DNA from: Pseudomonas sp. Fl4BN1
GTDB lineage: Bacteria > Pseudomonadota > Gammaproteobacteria > Pseudomonadales > Pseudomonadaceae
Direction: 5' to 3'
Length of the DNA: 64,000 bases
Assembly: GCF_009908285.1 (NCBI RefSeq)
Contig: NZ_JAAARM010000001.1
Location: forward strand, 434,001 to 498,000
Shown here: one piece after another, positions 8,651 to 17,539 of the stretch
How the letters are laid out: the number at the start of each line of letters is the position of its first letter
Numbering within the stretch: position 1 is the stretch's first letter
Position numbers and translations under genes: made by a program
Notes under the pieces: generated by a model
What the model was told of the DNA's origin: nothing
Databases searched by the model: none
The model's input: the letters and a program-made list of their open reading frames with translations, nothing else

Positions 8651-10408
8651 GTGGCATTGACGATTCTTGGCCTGTCCGGCGCCCTTAGCCATGATCCTTC
8701 AGCAGCCCTGTACATCGATGGCAAGCTGATCGCCGCCGCTGAAGAAGAGCGTTTCGTGCGCGACAAGCATGCAAAGAACCGCATGCCCTATGAGTCGGCG
8801 AAGTTCTGCCTGGAGCAGGCCGGGATCAAACCCTCCGACGTCGATGTGGTAGCGATTCCGTTTGCCCCGATCAGCCTGTTCGGCAAGGCCCGCTGGCATT
8901 ACGCCAAGCGCTACTGGTATGCCCCGGACCGTGCCCTCGATGCGATCCTGATGGGCAACCGTCGCTACAAGCGCTATCGCAACAAGATCGTCTGGTGCCT
9001 GGAGCAACTGGGTTTTGATCCGAAGAAGATCAAGATCGAGCCGGTGGAGCATCACCTGGCTCACGCCTCCAGCGCTTACCACTGTTCGGGCTTCAAGGAG
9101 AAAACCGCGATCCTCGGGATCGACGGCAAGGGTGAGTACGCCACCACGTTCTTCGGCTACGGCGAAAACGGCAAGATCCACAAGATCAAGGAATTCTTCG
9201 ATCCGGACTCTCTGGGCGGCCTCTATGGCGCGATCACTGAGTTCCTCGGCTTCGAGATGCTCGATGGCGAGTTCAAGGTCATGGGCATGGCGCCGTACGG
9301 CGATGCCAGCAAGTACGACTTCTCGCGCCTGGCCAGTTTTGAAAACGGCGAGTTGGTGATCAACACCGATTACGCCAACGTCATCGGCCTGCGTCGTTAC
9401 AAAGAGAAGGGCAAGGGTTTCTACTTCTCGCCAAAACTCATCGAGTGGCTGGGTCCCAAGCGCGAAGGCGACATCGCCGACGAGCCTTACATCCACTATG
9501 CGGCGAGCATGCAAGCGCTGTTCGAAAAGCTGGCCCTGCAGATGATCGACCACTACCTGGGCGACATCCTCAAGGAAACCGGCAAGCTGGCCTTCGCCGG
9601 CGGCTGCGCGCTGAACGTCAAGCTGAACCAGAAGATCATTGCCCGCCCCGAGGTCAAGGAGCTGTTCGTGCAGCCGGCTTCCGGCGACGCCGGCACCGCA
9701 GTGGGTGCCGCCGCCTACGTTTCCCATGCCCGTGGGGTGCCGGTAGAGAAGATGGAACACGTCTATCTCGGCCCGTCCTACAGCAACGAAGATGTGATTG
9801 CGGCCTGCGCCCGTCACCCGAACAAGCCAGCCTGGCGGCAGATCGACAACACTCCGGAGCGGATCGCCAAGATCATGGTCGACGGCAACCCGGTGGCCTG
9901 GTTCCAGGGGCGCATGGAGTTCGGTCCGCGTGCCTTGGGCGGTCGCTCGATCATTGGTTGCCCGAGCGCCAGCGGTGTCGCCGACCGGATCAACGAGCAG
10001 ATCAAGTTCCGCGAGCGCTGGAGGCCTTTCTGCCCGTCGATGCTCGACACCGTTGGTCCGCAGATGATCAAGGTCGACCATCCGGCGCCGTTCATGACCT
10101 TCACTTTTGAAGTGTCTGAAGAGTGGAAAAGCCGGGTGCCGGAAGTGGTCCACGAGGACGGTACGTCCCGGGCCCAGGTGCTCAAGCGCGAATACAACCC
10201 GCGCTACTACGACATGATGAAGGCCCTGGAAGTCCTGACCGGCAACGGTGTGTCGCTGAACACATCGTTGAACCGCCGTGGCGAACCGATGATCTGCTCG
10301 CCGACCGATGCCCTGAACATGTTCTTTGGGTCCGATCTGCAGTACCTGATCATGGAAGACATTCTGGTGGTCAAAGACGGCGTGGACCCTTATGACACGC
10401 TCGGCTGA
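8651..10408 (+). CDS. NodU/CmcH-type carbamoyltransferase (LPS core carbamoylation)
   Basis: A 585-residue carbamoyltransferase in the place of P. aeruginosa PA5005, which is linked to the O-carbamoyl group on inner-core HepII. The N-terminal Kae1-like domain shows the opening LSGALSHDPSAALYIDGK and the metal-ligand motif VEHHLAHASSAYH. The C-terminal domain has FQGRMEFGPRALGGRSI, typical of the family. The start is GTG at 8651, with GAGG about 14 bp upstream. It heads the second core operon and overlaps the following glycosyltransferase gene by 17 bp. Confidence 0.92.
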   Translation: MALTILGLSGALSHDPSAALYIDGKLIAAAEEERFVRDKHAKNRMPYESAKFCLEQAGIKPSDVDVVAIPFAPISLFGKARWHYAKRYWYAPDRALDAILMGNRRYKRYRNKIVWCLEQLGFDPKKIKIEPVEHHLAHASSAYHCSGFKEKTAILGIDGKGEYATTFFGYGENGKIHKIKEFFDPDSLGGLYGAITEFLGFEMLDGEFKVMGMAPYGDASKYDFSRLASFENGELVINTDYANVIGLRRYKEKGKGFYFSPKLIEWLGPKREGDIADEPYIHYAASMQALFEKLALQMIDHYLGDILKETGKLAFAGGCALNVKLNQKIIARPEVKELFVQPASGDAGTAVGAAAYVSHARGVPVEKMEHVYLGPSYSNEDVIAACARHPNKPAWRQIDNTPERIAKIMVDGNPVAWFQGRMEFGPRALGGRSIIGCPSASGVADRINEQIKFRERWRPFCPSMLDTVGPQMIKVDHPAPFMTFTFEVSEEWKSRVPEVVHEDGTSRAQVLKREYNPRYYDMMKALEVLTGNGVSLNTSLNRRGEPMICSPTDALNMFFGSDLQYLIMEDILVVKDGVDPYDTLG

Positions 10409-11522
10409 ACGCCATGTGCTGCAGTTCTGCCACGGCTATGACGGGCCGTTCCTGGACTGTGCTCGGCAATACGCCAACCTGTTCGCGGGCAGCGGCTATC
10501 GGGTGACCACGGTGTTTCTGACCGGGGCCGCCGATGCCGATGTCGCCGCGGGCTGCGCCTCCGATGAAGTGCTGTTCATGGAGTACAGCTCCAAGGCCAT
10601 TCGTGGCCTGAAGCTGGGGGCCATCCGTGACATGCGCAAGATTGCCGCCTCGCGCAATTTCAGCTTCTGCATCGCCCATCGTTTCAAGCCGATTTACATC
10701 GCCTTGCTGGGCACCCGCTTGCCGGTGATTGGTGTCCATCATGCGTTTTCCGATTACAAGCGCGGCAGCCGCAAGTTCTTTGCCCAGCTGTTCCGCAAGC
10801 GCCTGAGCCTGCTCGGGGTGTCCGATGCGGTGCGTGACGACATGCGCGCCTGCCTGCCGAAATGGCCGGCGCAGCGCATTCAGACCCTGTACAACCGCAT
10901 CGACCTTGAGGCCCTGCAGGCCGAGCAACTGAGCGCTGCCCAGGCCCGCAGCGAGCTGGGCCTGTCCGCCGATGCCTGGATTGTCGGCAACGTCGGGCGC
11001 CTGCACCCGGACAAGGACCAGGCCACCTTGCTGCGTGGCTTTGCCGCGGCCGTGCCGCAGTTGCCGGCACACAGCCAACTGGCGATTCTTGGAACCGGGC
11101 GTCTGGAAAAAGACCTGAAATCCCTGGCCCGCGAACTGGGGGTTGCCGATCGCGTGCTGTTCCTTGGGCAGGTGTCCCAGGCCCGACGCTATTTCCGCGC
11201 CTTCGATGTGTTCGCCCTGAGTTCCGATCATGAGCCGTTTGGCATGGTCCTGCTGGAGGCCATGGCCGCTGGCGTGCCGCTGCTGGCCACCGCCTGTGGC
11301 GGTGCCCGGGAAGTGGTCGAGGGAGTGGGCATCCTGTTCCCTCTGGGGGACGTCGAGCATATGGCGCAAGGGCTGCAGCATCTGGCCGCGATGGACGATC
11401 ACCAGCGCCGGGTCTGTGCCGAGCTGATGCTCGATCGCTTGCGCGAGCGGTTCTCCGACCGTGCGGTACGCGACGTATTCTGGCGTTTGCCGCAAGTCAC
11501 CGATCTGACCGCGAGGGGCTGA
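10392..11522 (+). CDS. GT4 glycosyltransferase, WapH-like (outer core)
   Basis: A 376-residue GT-B glycosyltransferase in the place of P. aeruginosa PA5004 (WapH), an outer-core glucosyltransferase. The donor-binding motif HEPFGMVLLEAMAAGVPLL with E-x7-E is clear, as is the preceding GNVGRLHPDKDQATLL. The ATG at 10392 lies within the carbamoyltransferase gene. A GTG at 10416 is an alternative start. The protein resembles the second GT4 of this cluster (14771-15925) in its N-terminal half, where both share LGA followed by RFKP. The sugar and linkage are inferred from synteny only. Confidence 0.87.
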   Translation: MTRSAERHVLQFCHGYDGPFLDCARQYANLFAGSGYRVTTVFLTGAADADVAAGCASDEVLFMEYSSKAIRGLKLGAIRDMRKIAASRNFSFCIAHRFKPIYIALLGTRLPVIGVHHAFSDYKRGSRKFFAQLFRKRLSLLGVSDAVRDDMRACLPKWPAQRIQTLYNRIDLEALQAEQLSAAQARSELGLSADAWIVGNVGRLHPDKDQATLLRGFAAAVPQLPAHSQLAILGTGRLEKDLKSLARELGVADRVLFLGQVSQARRYFRAFDVFALSSDHEPFGMVLLEAMAAGVPLLATACGGAREVVEGVGILFPLGDVEHMAQGLQHLAAMDDHQRRVCAELMLDRLRERFSDRAVRDVFWRLPQVTDLTARG

Positions 11523-12418
11523 TGCTCAATCGATTTCAAGGCTGGCGCGAACGTGGCTGGTCAGTCATTGACGCATCGACCTATGCCGAGGCCTGGCAGC
11601 GTTTTGGCGGCAGCGTAGCGACTCACCCGTTGGTGGTAGAGCAGTTGGCGGACCTGGCGCAGATCCCGGTGCGTTATCTGGCCTGGGAGCACAACGGCCA
11701 GTTGCAGGCCGCCATCGCTACCTGGGGCCGGGACTTGGCGTTGTCCAAGGACGTGCTCAAGCGTGCCGGCAAGAAAGGGTTGTTCGATATTGGCAATGCC
11801 GAGCTGATCCTGCCGGCTGCCGCAGATGCCCAGGCGCCGCTGCGCCATCGCGGGCGTTATCTTTCCGCGTTGAACGAAGGGCGTTTCAGCACTCTTAAGC
11901 CTCAGGCCGAACAACTGGCCATGGCTCGTACCCCGGAAGAACTGTCGAAGAAGTTTCGCTACAACCAGCGTCGTGAACTGCGCCTGCTGGAAGAGGCGGG
12001 CGGGTTGGTGCGGCCTGTCAGTGATTTCACCAGTCCTGAACTGGCGGCCATCTACTGTGATCTGTTCCAGCGTCGCTGGGGCTTTGCCGCCACTGGCGCC
12101 GAACGCATGGCCGAGGTGCTGGAACGCTTGCGCGAGCTGCTGATTGGCTCGGTAATTTTCCTCAACGATGCACCGATTGCCGTGCAGTTGATCTATCGGG
12201 TCGAAGCGCCGGAGTGGATCAGCGTCGAGTACGTCAATGGTGGTGTCGATCCGGAGACCCGCGAGTTCAGCCCGGGTAGTGTGCTGAGTTTTCTCAACAC
12301 CCAGAGTGCCTGGGAGCAGGCTCGTGCGTTGAACAAGCCGTTGCGGTTTTCCTTCGGTCGCGCTGACCGTGAGTACAAGGACCGTTGGTGTAATCCTGTG
12401 CCGGTTTTCCAGGTGTGA
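11522..12418 (+). CDS. Mig-14-like GNAT-fold protein (antimicrobial peptide tolerance)
   Basis: A 298-residue protein matching the Mig-14 family by its position (P. aeruginosa PA5003) and by the segment KFRYNQRRELRLLEEAGG followed by DLFQRRWGF. Mig-14 of Salmonella and P. aeruginosa contributes to resistance to cationic antimicrobial peptides. The second half has the GNAT-like layout also seen in FemAB/CelD-type proteins (IFLNDAPIAVQLIYRV, then EYVNGGVDPE). The biochemical activity is not established. It overlaps the upstream glycosyltransferase by one base and the downstream deacetylase by four. Confidence 0.85.
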   Translation: MLNRFQGWRERGWSVIDASTYAEAWQRFGGSVATHPLVVEQLADLAQIPVRYLAWEHNGQLQAAIATWGRDLALSKDVLKRAGKKGLFDIGNAELILPAAADAQAPLRHRGRYLSALNEGRFSTLKPQAEQLAMARTPEELSKKFRYNQRRELRLLEEAGGLVRPVSDFTSPELAAIYCDLFQRRWGFAATGAERMAEVLERLRELLIGSVIFLNDAPIAVQLIYRVEAPEWISVEYVNGGVDPETREFSPGSVLSFLNTQSAWEQARALNKPLRFSFGRADREYKDRWCNPVPVFQV

Positions 12419-13839
12419 GTCAGCCCATGAGTCGTAAGCAGCAACTGCTCAAGCGCCATCGTCGTAATAAACGCATTGCTCTGCTGGTCGGATTGGCGCT
12501 GCTGCTGCTGGTTGGTGTGCTGGTGGCCTGGTGGTTGCCGGTGCTGCTGGCTGTTCTTGGCTGGCTGGCCCATGAAGCCTGGTTTGCCGACCACTTGTTC
12601 TATTCGCCCCAAGACGACTATCGCTACGACTTCGGCAGTGACGCACAGCCAGTCGCGGTGCGCCTGGAGGCGGGGCGCCTGCTGCTGGGCTCGCCGCAGG
12701 AGTGGGCAGGGAATGAGACGCTGGTCCTTGGGGTGCAGGTCAAGAGCTCCTGGCTGGGACGTTTGCTTGATCCGGCGATTGAAGTGCGGGGCGGTTCGAG
12801 CATTGATCGTCAGGTATTCGAGCGTGGGGTCAATGGCCTGCGCTATCTCAATCTCAGTGGCCTGGCCGGTCCCTTGGCCAGCGGCGAGTTGCAATTGCGC
12901 GGGCGCTTCTGCCGGATACAGATCCAGCCACAGTTGATGGTCTGGCGTGATCCTGACTACCGGCGCCAGCGGGTGATGGTGATTGCCCCCCATGCCGACG
13001 ATGCTGAATTGGCAGCATTTGGTCTGTACAGCCAGGCCGATGAAGCCTGGATCGTGACCCTGACCGCAGGGGAAATCGAGGCCGAGCATTACCAGGCCAT
13101 GGGCCTGAACCCTGCAGAGGCGGCGCGGGTCAAGGGACGTCTACGGGCCTGGGACAGTATTACGGTGCCTCGTTGGGCGGGAGTCCCGGAGTCCCATTGC
13201 GTGCAACTGGGCTATTTCTGCCTGCAACTGCCCGCCATGCAGGCTGCCCCTGAGCAGCCGATGGCCTCTCGCGAGGCGCAATTGAGCGATATCCGCCTGT
13301 TCCGCCAGTTCAATCCGTTCCCGTTGCCCGCCGACCTGGATGGGCAGCCGACCTGGAACAATCTTCTAGCCGACCTGCGTGCGCTGTTGCTCAAGGCGCG
13401 CCCCGAAGTGATAGTGCTGCCGCACCCGACACTGGACCCTCATCCCGATCACATCTGTGCCCAGGCGGCGCTGATGCAGGCTCTGGAAGGGCTGGAGTGG
13501 CAGCCGACCAGCATCCTTGGTTACGCCAATCACCTGCATGACAATGACCGCTGGCCGATGGGCGATTCGGGCGCGGGCATTGCCTTGCCCCCCGTTTTTG
13601 ACTCGGGCACGGTGCTGCGTCCATGGTGCCTGGCGCTTTCTCAGGTCGAGCAATATGACAAAGCCATGGCGCTGGGCATGATGCATGACCTGCAGCCGAA
13701 AATGCCGTTCAAGCGGCGCCTGCGCAGGTCGATACAGCAGCTTATGGCCCTCAGAAAACCTTCGGCCCTTGGGGAGAATGAGTTCTTTCGCAAGGCGGTC
13801 AGGCGGCATGAGCTGTTCTGGCTGTTGAAGTCGCGCTAA
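12415..13839 (+). CDS. dnpA: PIG-L family deacetylase, DnpA-like
   Basis: A 474-residue membrane-anchored de-N-acetylase in the place of P. aeruginosa PA5002 (DnpA), reported to influence LPS-related envelope properties and fluoroquinolone persistence. A basic N-terminus and one or two membrane segments (about residues 21-52) precede the catalytic PIG-L domain. The zinc motif APHADDAE lies at 191-198, and a later LPHPTLDPHPDH supplies the second histidine cluster. The frame allows GTG at 12415 in a 4-bp overlap with the previous gene, or ATG at 12427. The overlap favours coupled translation. The natural substrate, probably an N-acetylated core sugar, is inferred. Confidence 0.87.
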   Translation: MSQPMSRKQQLLKRHRRNKRIALLVGLALLLLVGVLVAWWLPVLLAVLGWLAHEAWFADHLFYSPQDDYRYDFGSDAQPVAVRLEAGRLLLGSPQEWAGNETLVLGVQVKSSWLGRLLDPAIEVRGGSSIDRQVFERGVNGLRYLNLSGLAGPLASGELQLRGRFCRIQIQPQLMVWRDPDYRRQRVMVIAPHADDAELAAFGLYSQADEAWIVTLTAGEIEAEHYQAMGLNPAEAARVKGRLRAWDSITVPRWAGVPESHCVQLGYFCLQLPAMQAAPEQPMASREAQLSDIRLFRQFNPFPLPADLDGQPTWNNLLADLRALLLKARPEVIVLPHPTLDPHPDHICAQAALMQALEGLEWQPTSILGYANHLHDNDRWPMGDSGAGIALPPVFDSGTVLRPWCLALSQVEQYDKAMALGMMHDLQPKMPFKRRLRRSIQQLMALRKPSALGENEFFRKAVRRHELFWLLKSR

Positions 13840-13892
13840 ACCGACATAACCATAGGGGCGCTTTGTACCCCTAATTCGACAGTGAGTCCTTT

Positions 13893-14774
13893 GTGATCAA
13901 TCCTCGCCCGCGAATCTTGTTTCTCATGCCTTACTTTGGCAGTTGGCCCTTCTGGATGCCGTTTTTCCTTGAAAGCTGCCGACGTAATCCGGATATCGAC
14001 TGGCTATTTTTCAGCGACTGCGGGATCCCGGACAATCTGCCGCCGAACGTCCGCCATGAAAGCATCAGCTTTGCCGATTACTGCGCCTTGGTATCCCAGC
14101 GTCTGGATATCGATTTTGCGCCCACGGCCGCCTACAAGCTCTGTGATATCAGGCCGGCGTTTGGGCATATCCATCTTGATCGGCTGGAGGGCTACGACTT
14201 CTGGGCCTTCGGCGATATCGACCTGATCTACGGTGATCTGCGAGCCTACTTCACCGCGGATCGCCTGGCGAAGTATGACCTGTTCTCCACCCACGAGCGG
14301 CGAGTGGCCGGGCACTTGTGCCTGATACGCAACAATGTCCGCCAGCGTGAATTGTTCAGGAAGATCAAGGACTGGCAGGTGCGCTTTACCGACCAGAAGC
14401 ATCATGCACTGGATGAGGGAGCCTTCAGTCGGATTTTCCTCTGGCGCAAGAATTTCCCGGAGCCGCTGTTCAAGTTGGTCGGCAAGTTCAATCCGTGGCG
14501 CCGTCGCAGTGAGTTCACCGAGGCGTTCAGCACTCCGGGCGGAGTCATCAAGTGGCATGACGGCAGTCGCGATTTTCCGTCGTGCTGGTACTGGAAGGAT
14601 GGGCGTCTGACCAATGATCGCGACGCCGGCCGCGAGTTTCCGTACTTCCACTTTGTGTGCTGGAAGCGCAATGAATGGTCGGGCTTGGCGCCTGATGCAC
14701 AGGCGGTCAAGGCCTTGGCCAGTGAGTCGTCCTGGCTCATCGATGCCACAGGTTTTCACCGGGGAGAGTTATGA
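13893..14774 (+). CDS. DUF6625-type putative glycosyltransferase
   Basis: A 293-residue cytoplasmic protein that I place, tentatively, in the DUF6625 group. It opens with RPRILFLMPYFGSWPFWMPF and has the DxD-like motif FWAFGDIDLIYGDL, which is typical of nucleotide-sugar-binding GT-A enzymes. WAFGDIDL resembles enzymes that modify surface polysaccharides. The start is GTG at 13893, after a 53-bp gap from the deacetylase gene. It ends in a 4-bp overlap with the next glycosyltransferase. Its substrate is unknown, and a role in outer-core or O-chain assembly follows only from context. Confidence 0.75.
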   Translation: MINPRPRILFLMPYFGSWPFWMPFFLESCRRNPDIDWLFFSDCGIPDNLPPNVRHESISFADYCALVSQRLDIDFAPTAAYKLCDIRPAFGHIHLDRLEGYDFWAFGDIDLIYGDLRAYFTADRLAKYDLFSTHERRVAGHLCLIRNNVRQRELFRKIKDWQVRFTDQKHHALDEGAFSRIFLWRKNFPEPLFKLVGKFNPWRRRSEFTEAFSTPGGVIKWHDGSRDFPSCWYWKDGRLTNDRDAGREFPYFHFVCWKRNEWSGLAPDAQAVKALASESSWLIDATGFHRGEL

Positions 14775-15925
14775 GCCAGCGCTTCAAGGTCCTGCAATTG
14801 CAGCCGGACTACAACGTCAAATCCCACGATTTCGCGGACCTGGCAGAACAGATCGTCAAGGCCTTGCCGACTGAACGCTATGAGGTCACGGCAGCGTTTC
14901 TGAAAGGTCGCCCCGGGCCGGCCGACCCTGTAAGCCGGGCCGCCCATTCGGTGTATTTCGATTTTTCCGACAAGTCCCTCAAGGGGATGCGTCTGGGGGC
15001 CATGTGGCGGCTGTATCAGTTTTGCCGCAGGGAAAAGTTCGATGTGGTGATCTGCAATCGCTTCAAACCAGTGAACATGATGCTGACGCTCAACCGCTGG
15101 TTGAAGGTTCCGTTGTGTATCGGTATCTCCCATGGGTTCGGCGAGTACGACCGCTGGTATCGGCGGCGCCAGGCCCAGCGCCTGATCGATCGGCATTGGC
15201 GTTTTGTCGGTGTGTCGCCCGCGGTCAAGCAGTACCTGCTGGATTGCCAGTGCGGTTTCACCGAGCAGAACACCTGGGCCATCACCAACGCCATCGATCT
15301 TGAGCAGGCCGAAGCCTTGCAGCATTCGCGCGAACGCTCTCGAGAGCTGTTGGGGCTGGATCCGTCGGTGCGCCTGATTGGCGCCTTGGGGCGGTTGGTA
15401 CCGGTAAAGGGCCACACCTATCTGCTACAGGCATTTGCCCAGCTCAAGGACAAGTATCCGCAGGCGCAGTTGGCGATCATTGGCGCGGGTCGTGAAGAGT
15501 CCAATCTGCGAGCCGAGATCGAGCGCCTGGGGCTGCAGGGCCGGGCCCACCTGTTGGGCTTCAAGGAAAACGCCCTGCAGTACGTGCGCGCCTTCGATAT
15601 CTGGACCATGCCGTCACTGGCTGAAGGCCTTGGGCTGGCGTTGCTCGAAGGCATGAGTGGGCAGTTGCCAGTGATCGCCTCGAACGTACCGGCGATGCTG
15701 CCGCTGATCGAGGGGGCTGGTGGTCTTGCCGTGGAGCCTGCCAATGTGCAGGCCCTGCTAGAGGCCTTGGACAAGTACCTCGGGCTGTCCGACGCAGAGC
15801 TGGCGGACAAGGGGCAGCAAGCCTATCGCTATTTGCGGCAAGAACATGACATTGATGTATTCCGCCAGGAATACCTCCAACTGATCGACTCGGGCTTGAG
15901 TCAGGCGGGCAAGAGGCAGGAATGA
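14771..15925 (+). CDS. GT4 glycosyltransferase (possible Ssg equivalent)
   Basis: A 384-residue GT-B glycosyltransferase with IGALGRLVPVKGHTYLL and the donor motif MPSLAEGLGLALLEGMSG. It lies close to the place held by the surface-sugar transferase Ssg (PA5001) in P. aeruginosa. It is paralogous to the WapH-like gene: both have a GMRLGA/GLKLGA segment, then RFKP, then a GVS(D/P)AV segment. It overlaps both neighbours by four bases. A role in outer-core or O-chain synthesis is inferred, and the acceptor and donor are unknown. Confidence 0.83.
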   Translation: MSQRFKVLQLQPDYNVKSHDFADLAEQIVKALPTERYEVTAAFLKGRPGPADPVSRAAHSVYFDFSDKSLKGMRLGAMWRLYQFCRREKFDVVICNRFKPVNMMLTLNRWLKVPLCIGISHGFGEYDRWYRRRQAQRLIDRHWRFVGVSPAVKQYLLDCQCGFTEQNTWAITNAIDLEQAEALQHSRERSRELLGLDPSVRLIGALGRLVPVKGHTYLLQAFAQLKDKYPQAQLAIIGAGREESNLRAEIERLGLQGRAHLLGFKENALQYVRAFDIWTMPSLAEGLGLALLEGMSGQLPVIASNVPAMLPLIEGAGGLAVEPANVQALLEALDKYLGLSDAELADKGQQAYRYLRQEHDIDVFRQEYLQLIDSGLSQAGKRQE

Positions 15926-16806
15926 CAGACCAGCAACCTGTAGTGACGGTGATCATCGCCTCCTACAACCACGCGCCCTACATCGAACAGAGCATTCTCA
16001 GTGTGCTCAACCAGAGCTATTCGAACATCGAGTTGCTGGTGGTCGATGATGGCTCCAGCGATGACAGTGCCGAGCGTATCCGGCGCTTGCAGGAGCAGCA
16101 TGGCTTCGACTTCCGGGTCCAGCAGAATCAGGGCCTGACCAACACCCTCAATGGCGCCATCGCACGATCCAAAGGCAGCCTGATCGTGCCCTTCGGCTCC
16201 GACGACATCATGTTGCCCGAGCGTATCGCGACGCAGGTGGCCTATATGGACGGCAAGCCCGAGGTTGGGATCTGCGCCGGCAATATCGAACTGATCGACA
16301 GTGAGGGCAACCTGTTTCCCGAGAAGCGCCAGCGCCGTGACGTACCGTTCCGACGCCTGGACTTTGACGACATGTTTCTTGAGCGCAAGCCTTATCCGCC
16401 GGCCCCGACGCTGATGATTCGTCGTGAGGCGCTGGAGAAGGTTGGTGGTTTCGATCCGAATATCCGCCTGGAAGACTTGTTGATCGAGTTGAAGATCACC
16501 CATGCGGGCTACTTCATCGATGGCTTGAATGTATTGATGGCGCGTTATCGCAAGCACGCCACCAACTCGTACAAAAACCACCGTTTCATGATCGACAACA
16601 TCCTGCGTACCTATGCCCTGTTCAGCGACCATCCGCTGTACGACGAGGTGCGCTACAAGTTTCTCAGCTCGATGTTCCTCAAGGTCTCCAACCGTGACCG
16701 GACACTGGCCCGAGAGCTGCTGGCACAGATTCCCTTCAAGGCCTGGAACAAGAAAACCTGGCGTGGGCTGGCGCGCTTGTACTTTTCGCCGTTGGAAAAA
16801 GACTGA
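15922..16806 (+). CDS. GT2 glycosyltransferase (possible WapR-like)
   Basis: A 294-residue family-2 glycosyltransferase. The GT-A signature is clear: VTVIIASYNHAPYIEQSI at the N-terminus, VVDDGSSDDSAERI, and FGSDDIML as the DxD region. It could correspond to the rhamnosyltransferase WapR (PA5000), which makes the core glycoform accepting O-antigen, because it stands at the equivalent place before the ligase. This is inference from order and size. It overlaps the previous gene by four bases and is followed after 13 bp by an acetyltransferase. Confidence 0.83.
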   Translation: MTDQQPVVTVIIASYNHAPYIEQSILSVLNQSYSNIELLVVDDGSSDDSAERIRRLQEQHGFDFRVQQNQGLTNTLNGAIARSKGSLIVPFGSDDIMLPERIATQVAYMDGKPEVGICAGNIELIDSEGNLFPEKRQRRDVPFRRLDFDDMFLERKPYPPAPTLMIRREALEKVGGFDPNIRLEDLLIELKITHAGYFIDGLNVLMARYRKHATNSYKNHRFMIDNILRTYALFSDHPLYDEVRYKFLSSMFLKVSNRDRTLARELLAQIPFKAWNKKTWRGLARLYFSPLEKD

Positions 16807-16819
16807 AGAGGCGTAGGTA

Positions 16820-17440
16820 ATGGGCTGGATTCAACGCTTTCTTGAAAAGCGCGCCAAGCGTGCGATCCGCAAGCTGCCGAAGATCGAACGCGGCGTGGTG
16901 CGTTTCCAGCAGCATTATCCGGGGTACAGCATTGGGCGTGGCAGCTACGGCTTGCCCGAGGTGCATGACTGGCAAGAGGGCTCGACCCTGAGCATTGGGG
17001 CGTACTGCTCGATTGCCGAAGGCGTGCAGATTTTCCTCGGTGGACACCACCGGGCGGATTGGGTCAGCACTTATCCGTTCCCGGCGATGCTGCCCCAGGC
17101 CGCGCATATCAGCGGATACGCTGTCACCAATGGCGATGTGAAGGTTGGCAATGATGTCTGGCTGTGTTCCAACAGCACCCTGTTGTCAGGTGTGACCATT
17201 GGCCATGGTGCAATTATTGCGGCAGGAGCCCTGGTCACCAAGGATGTCGAGCCCTATGCGGTGGTTGGTGGCAACCCGGCACGCTTCCTGCGCTGGCGTT
17301 TTCCCGAAGAACAGCGTCTGCAACTTCTGCAGAGTGCCTGGTGGGATTGGCCTGAGGCTGAGTTGCACGGGTTGGCCGACAAGCTCTGCAGTGATGATAT
17401 CGAGGGCTTTCTGGACTATGCCCGGCAACGCTCAGCCTGA
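16820..17440 (+). CDS. CatB-related hexapeptide O-acetyltransferase
   Basis: A 206-residue left-handed beta-helix acyltransferase of the xenobiotic/CatB type. The hexapeptide repeats run through about residues 55-155, for example IGAYCSIAEGVQIFLGG, VGNDVWLCSNSTLLSGV and GHGAIIAAGALVTKDVEPY. The family signature GGNPARFLRWRF follows. HH in the GGHHRADW loop fits the catalytic histidine. It is the last gene of the second core operon, with GAGG upstream of its ATG. It probably O-acetylates a core or O-antigen sugar. The substrate is not deducible. Confidence 0.85.
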   Translation: MGWIQRFLEKRAKRAIRKLPKIERGVVRFQQHYPGYSIGRGSYGLPEVHDWQEGSTLSIGAYCSIAEGVQIFLGGHHRADWVSTYPFPAMLPQAAHISGYAVTNGDVKVGNDVWLCSNSTLLSGVTIGHGAIIAAGALVTKDVEPYAVVGGNPARFLRWRFPEEQRLQLLQSAWWDWPEAELHGLADKLCSDDIEGFLDYARQRSA

Positions 17441-17539
17441 CTGCTGGGGCCAATAGCGGCTCTCAGCCATGACTCTTGCCTGACTTGACCCGGACAACCC
17501 TCACGGGCTGCCTGGATCAAGCGTGGGCGTTGCTGTGGC

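Noticed and set aside
8699..10153. Long reverse-strand open frame (484 codons) opposite the carbamoyltransferase gene
   Set aside because: It mirrors a well-supported gene, has no recognisable domain, and such shadows are common in GC-rich DNA.
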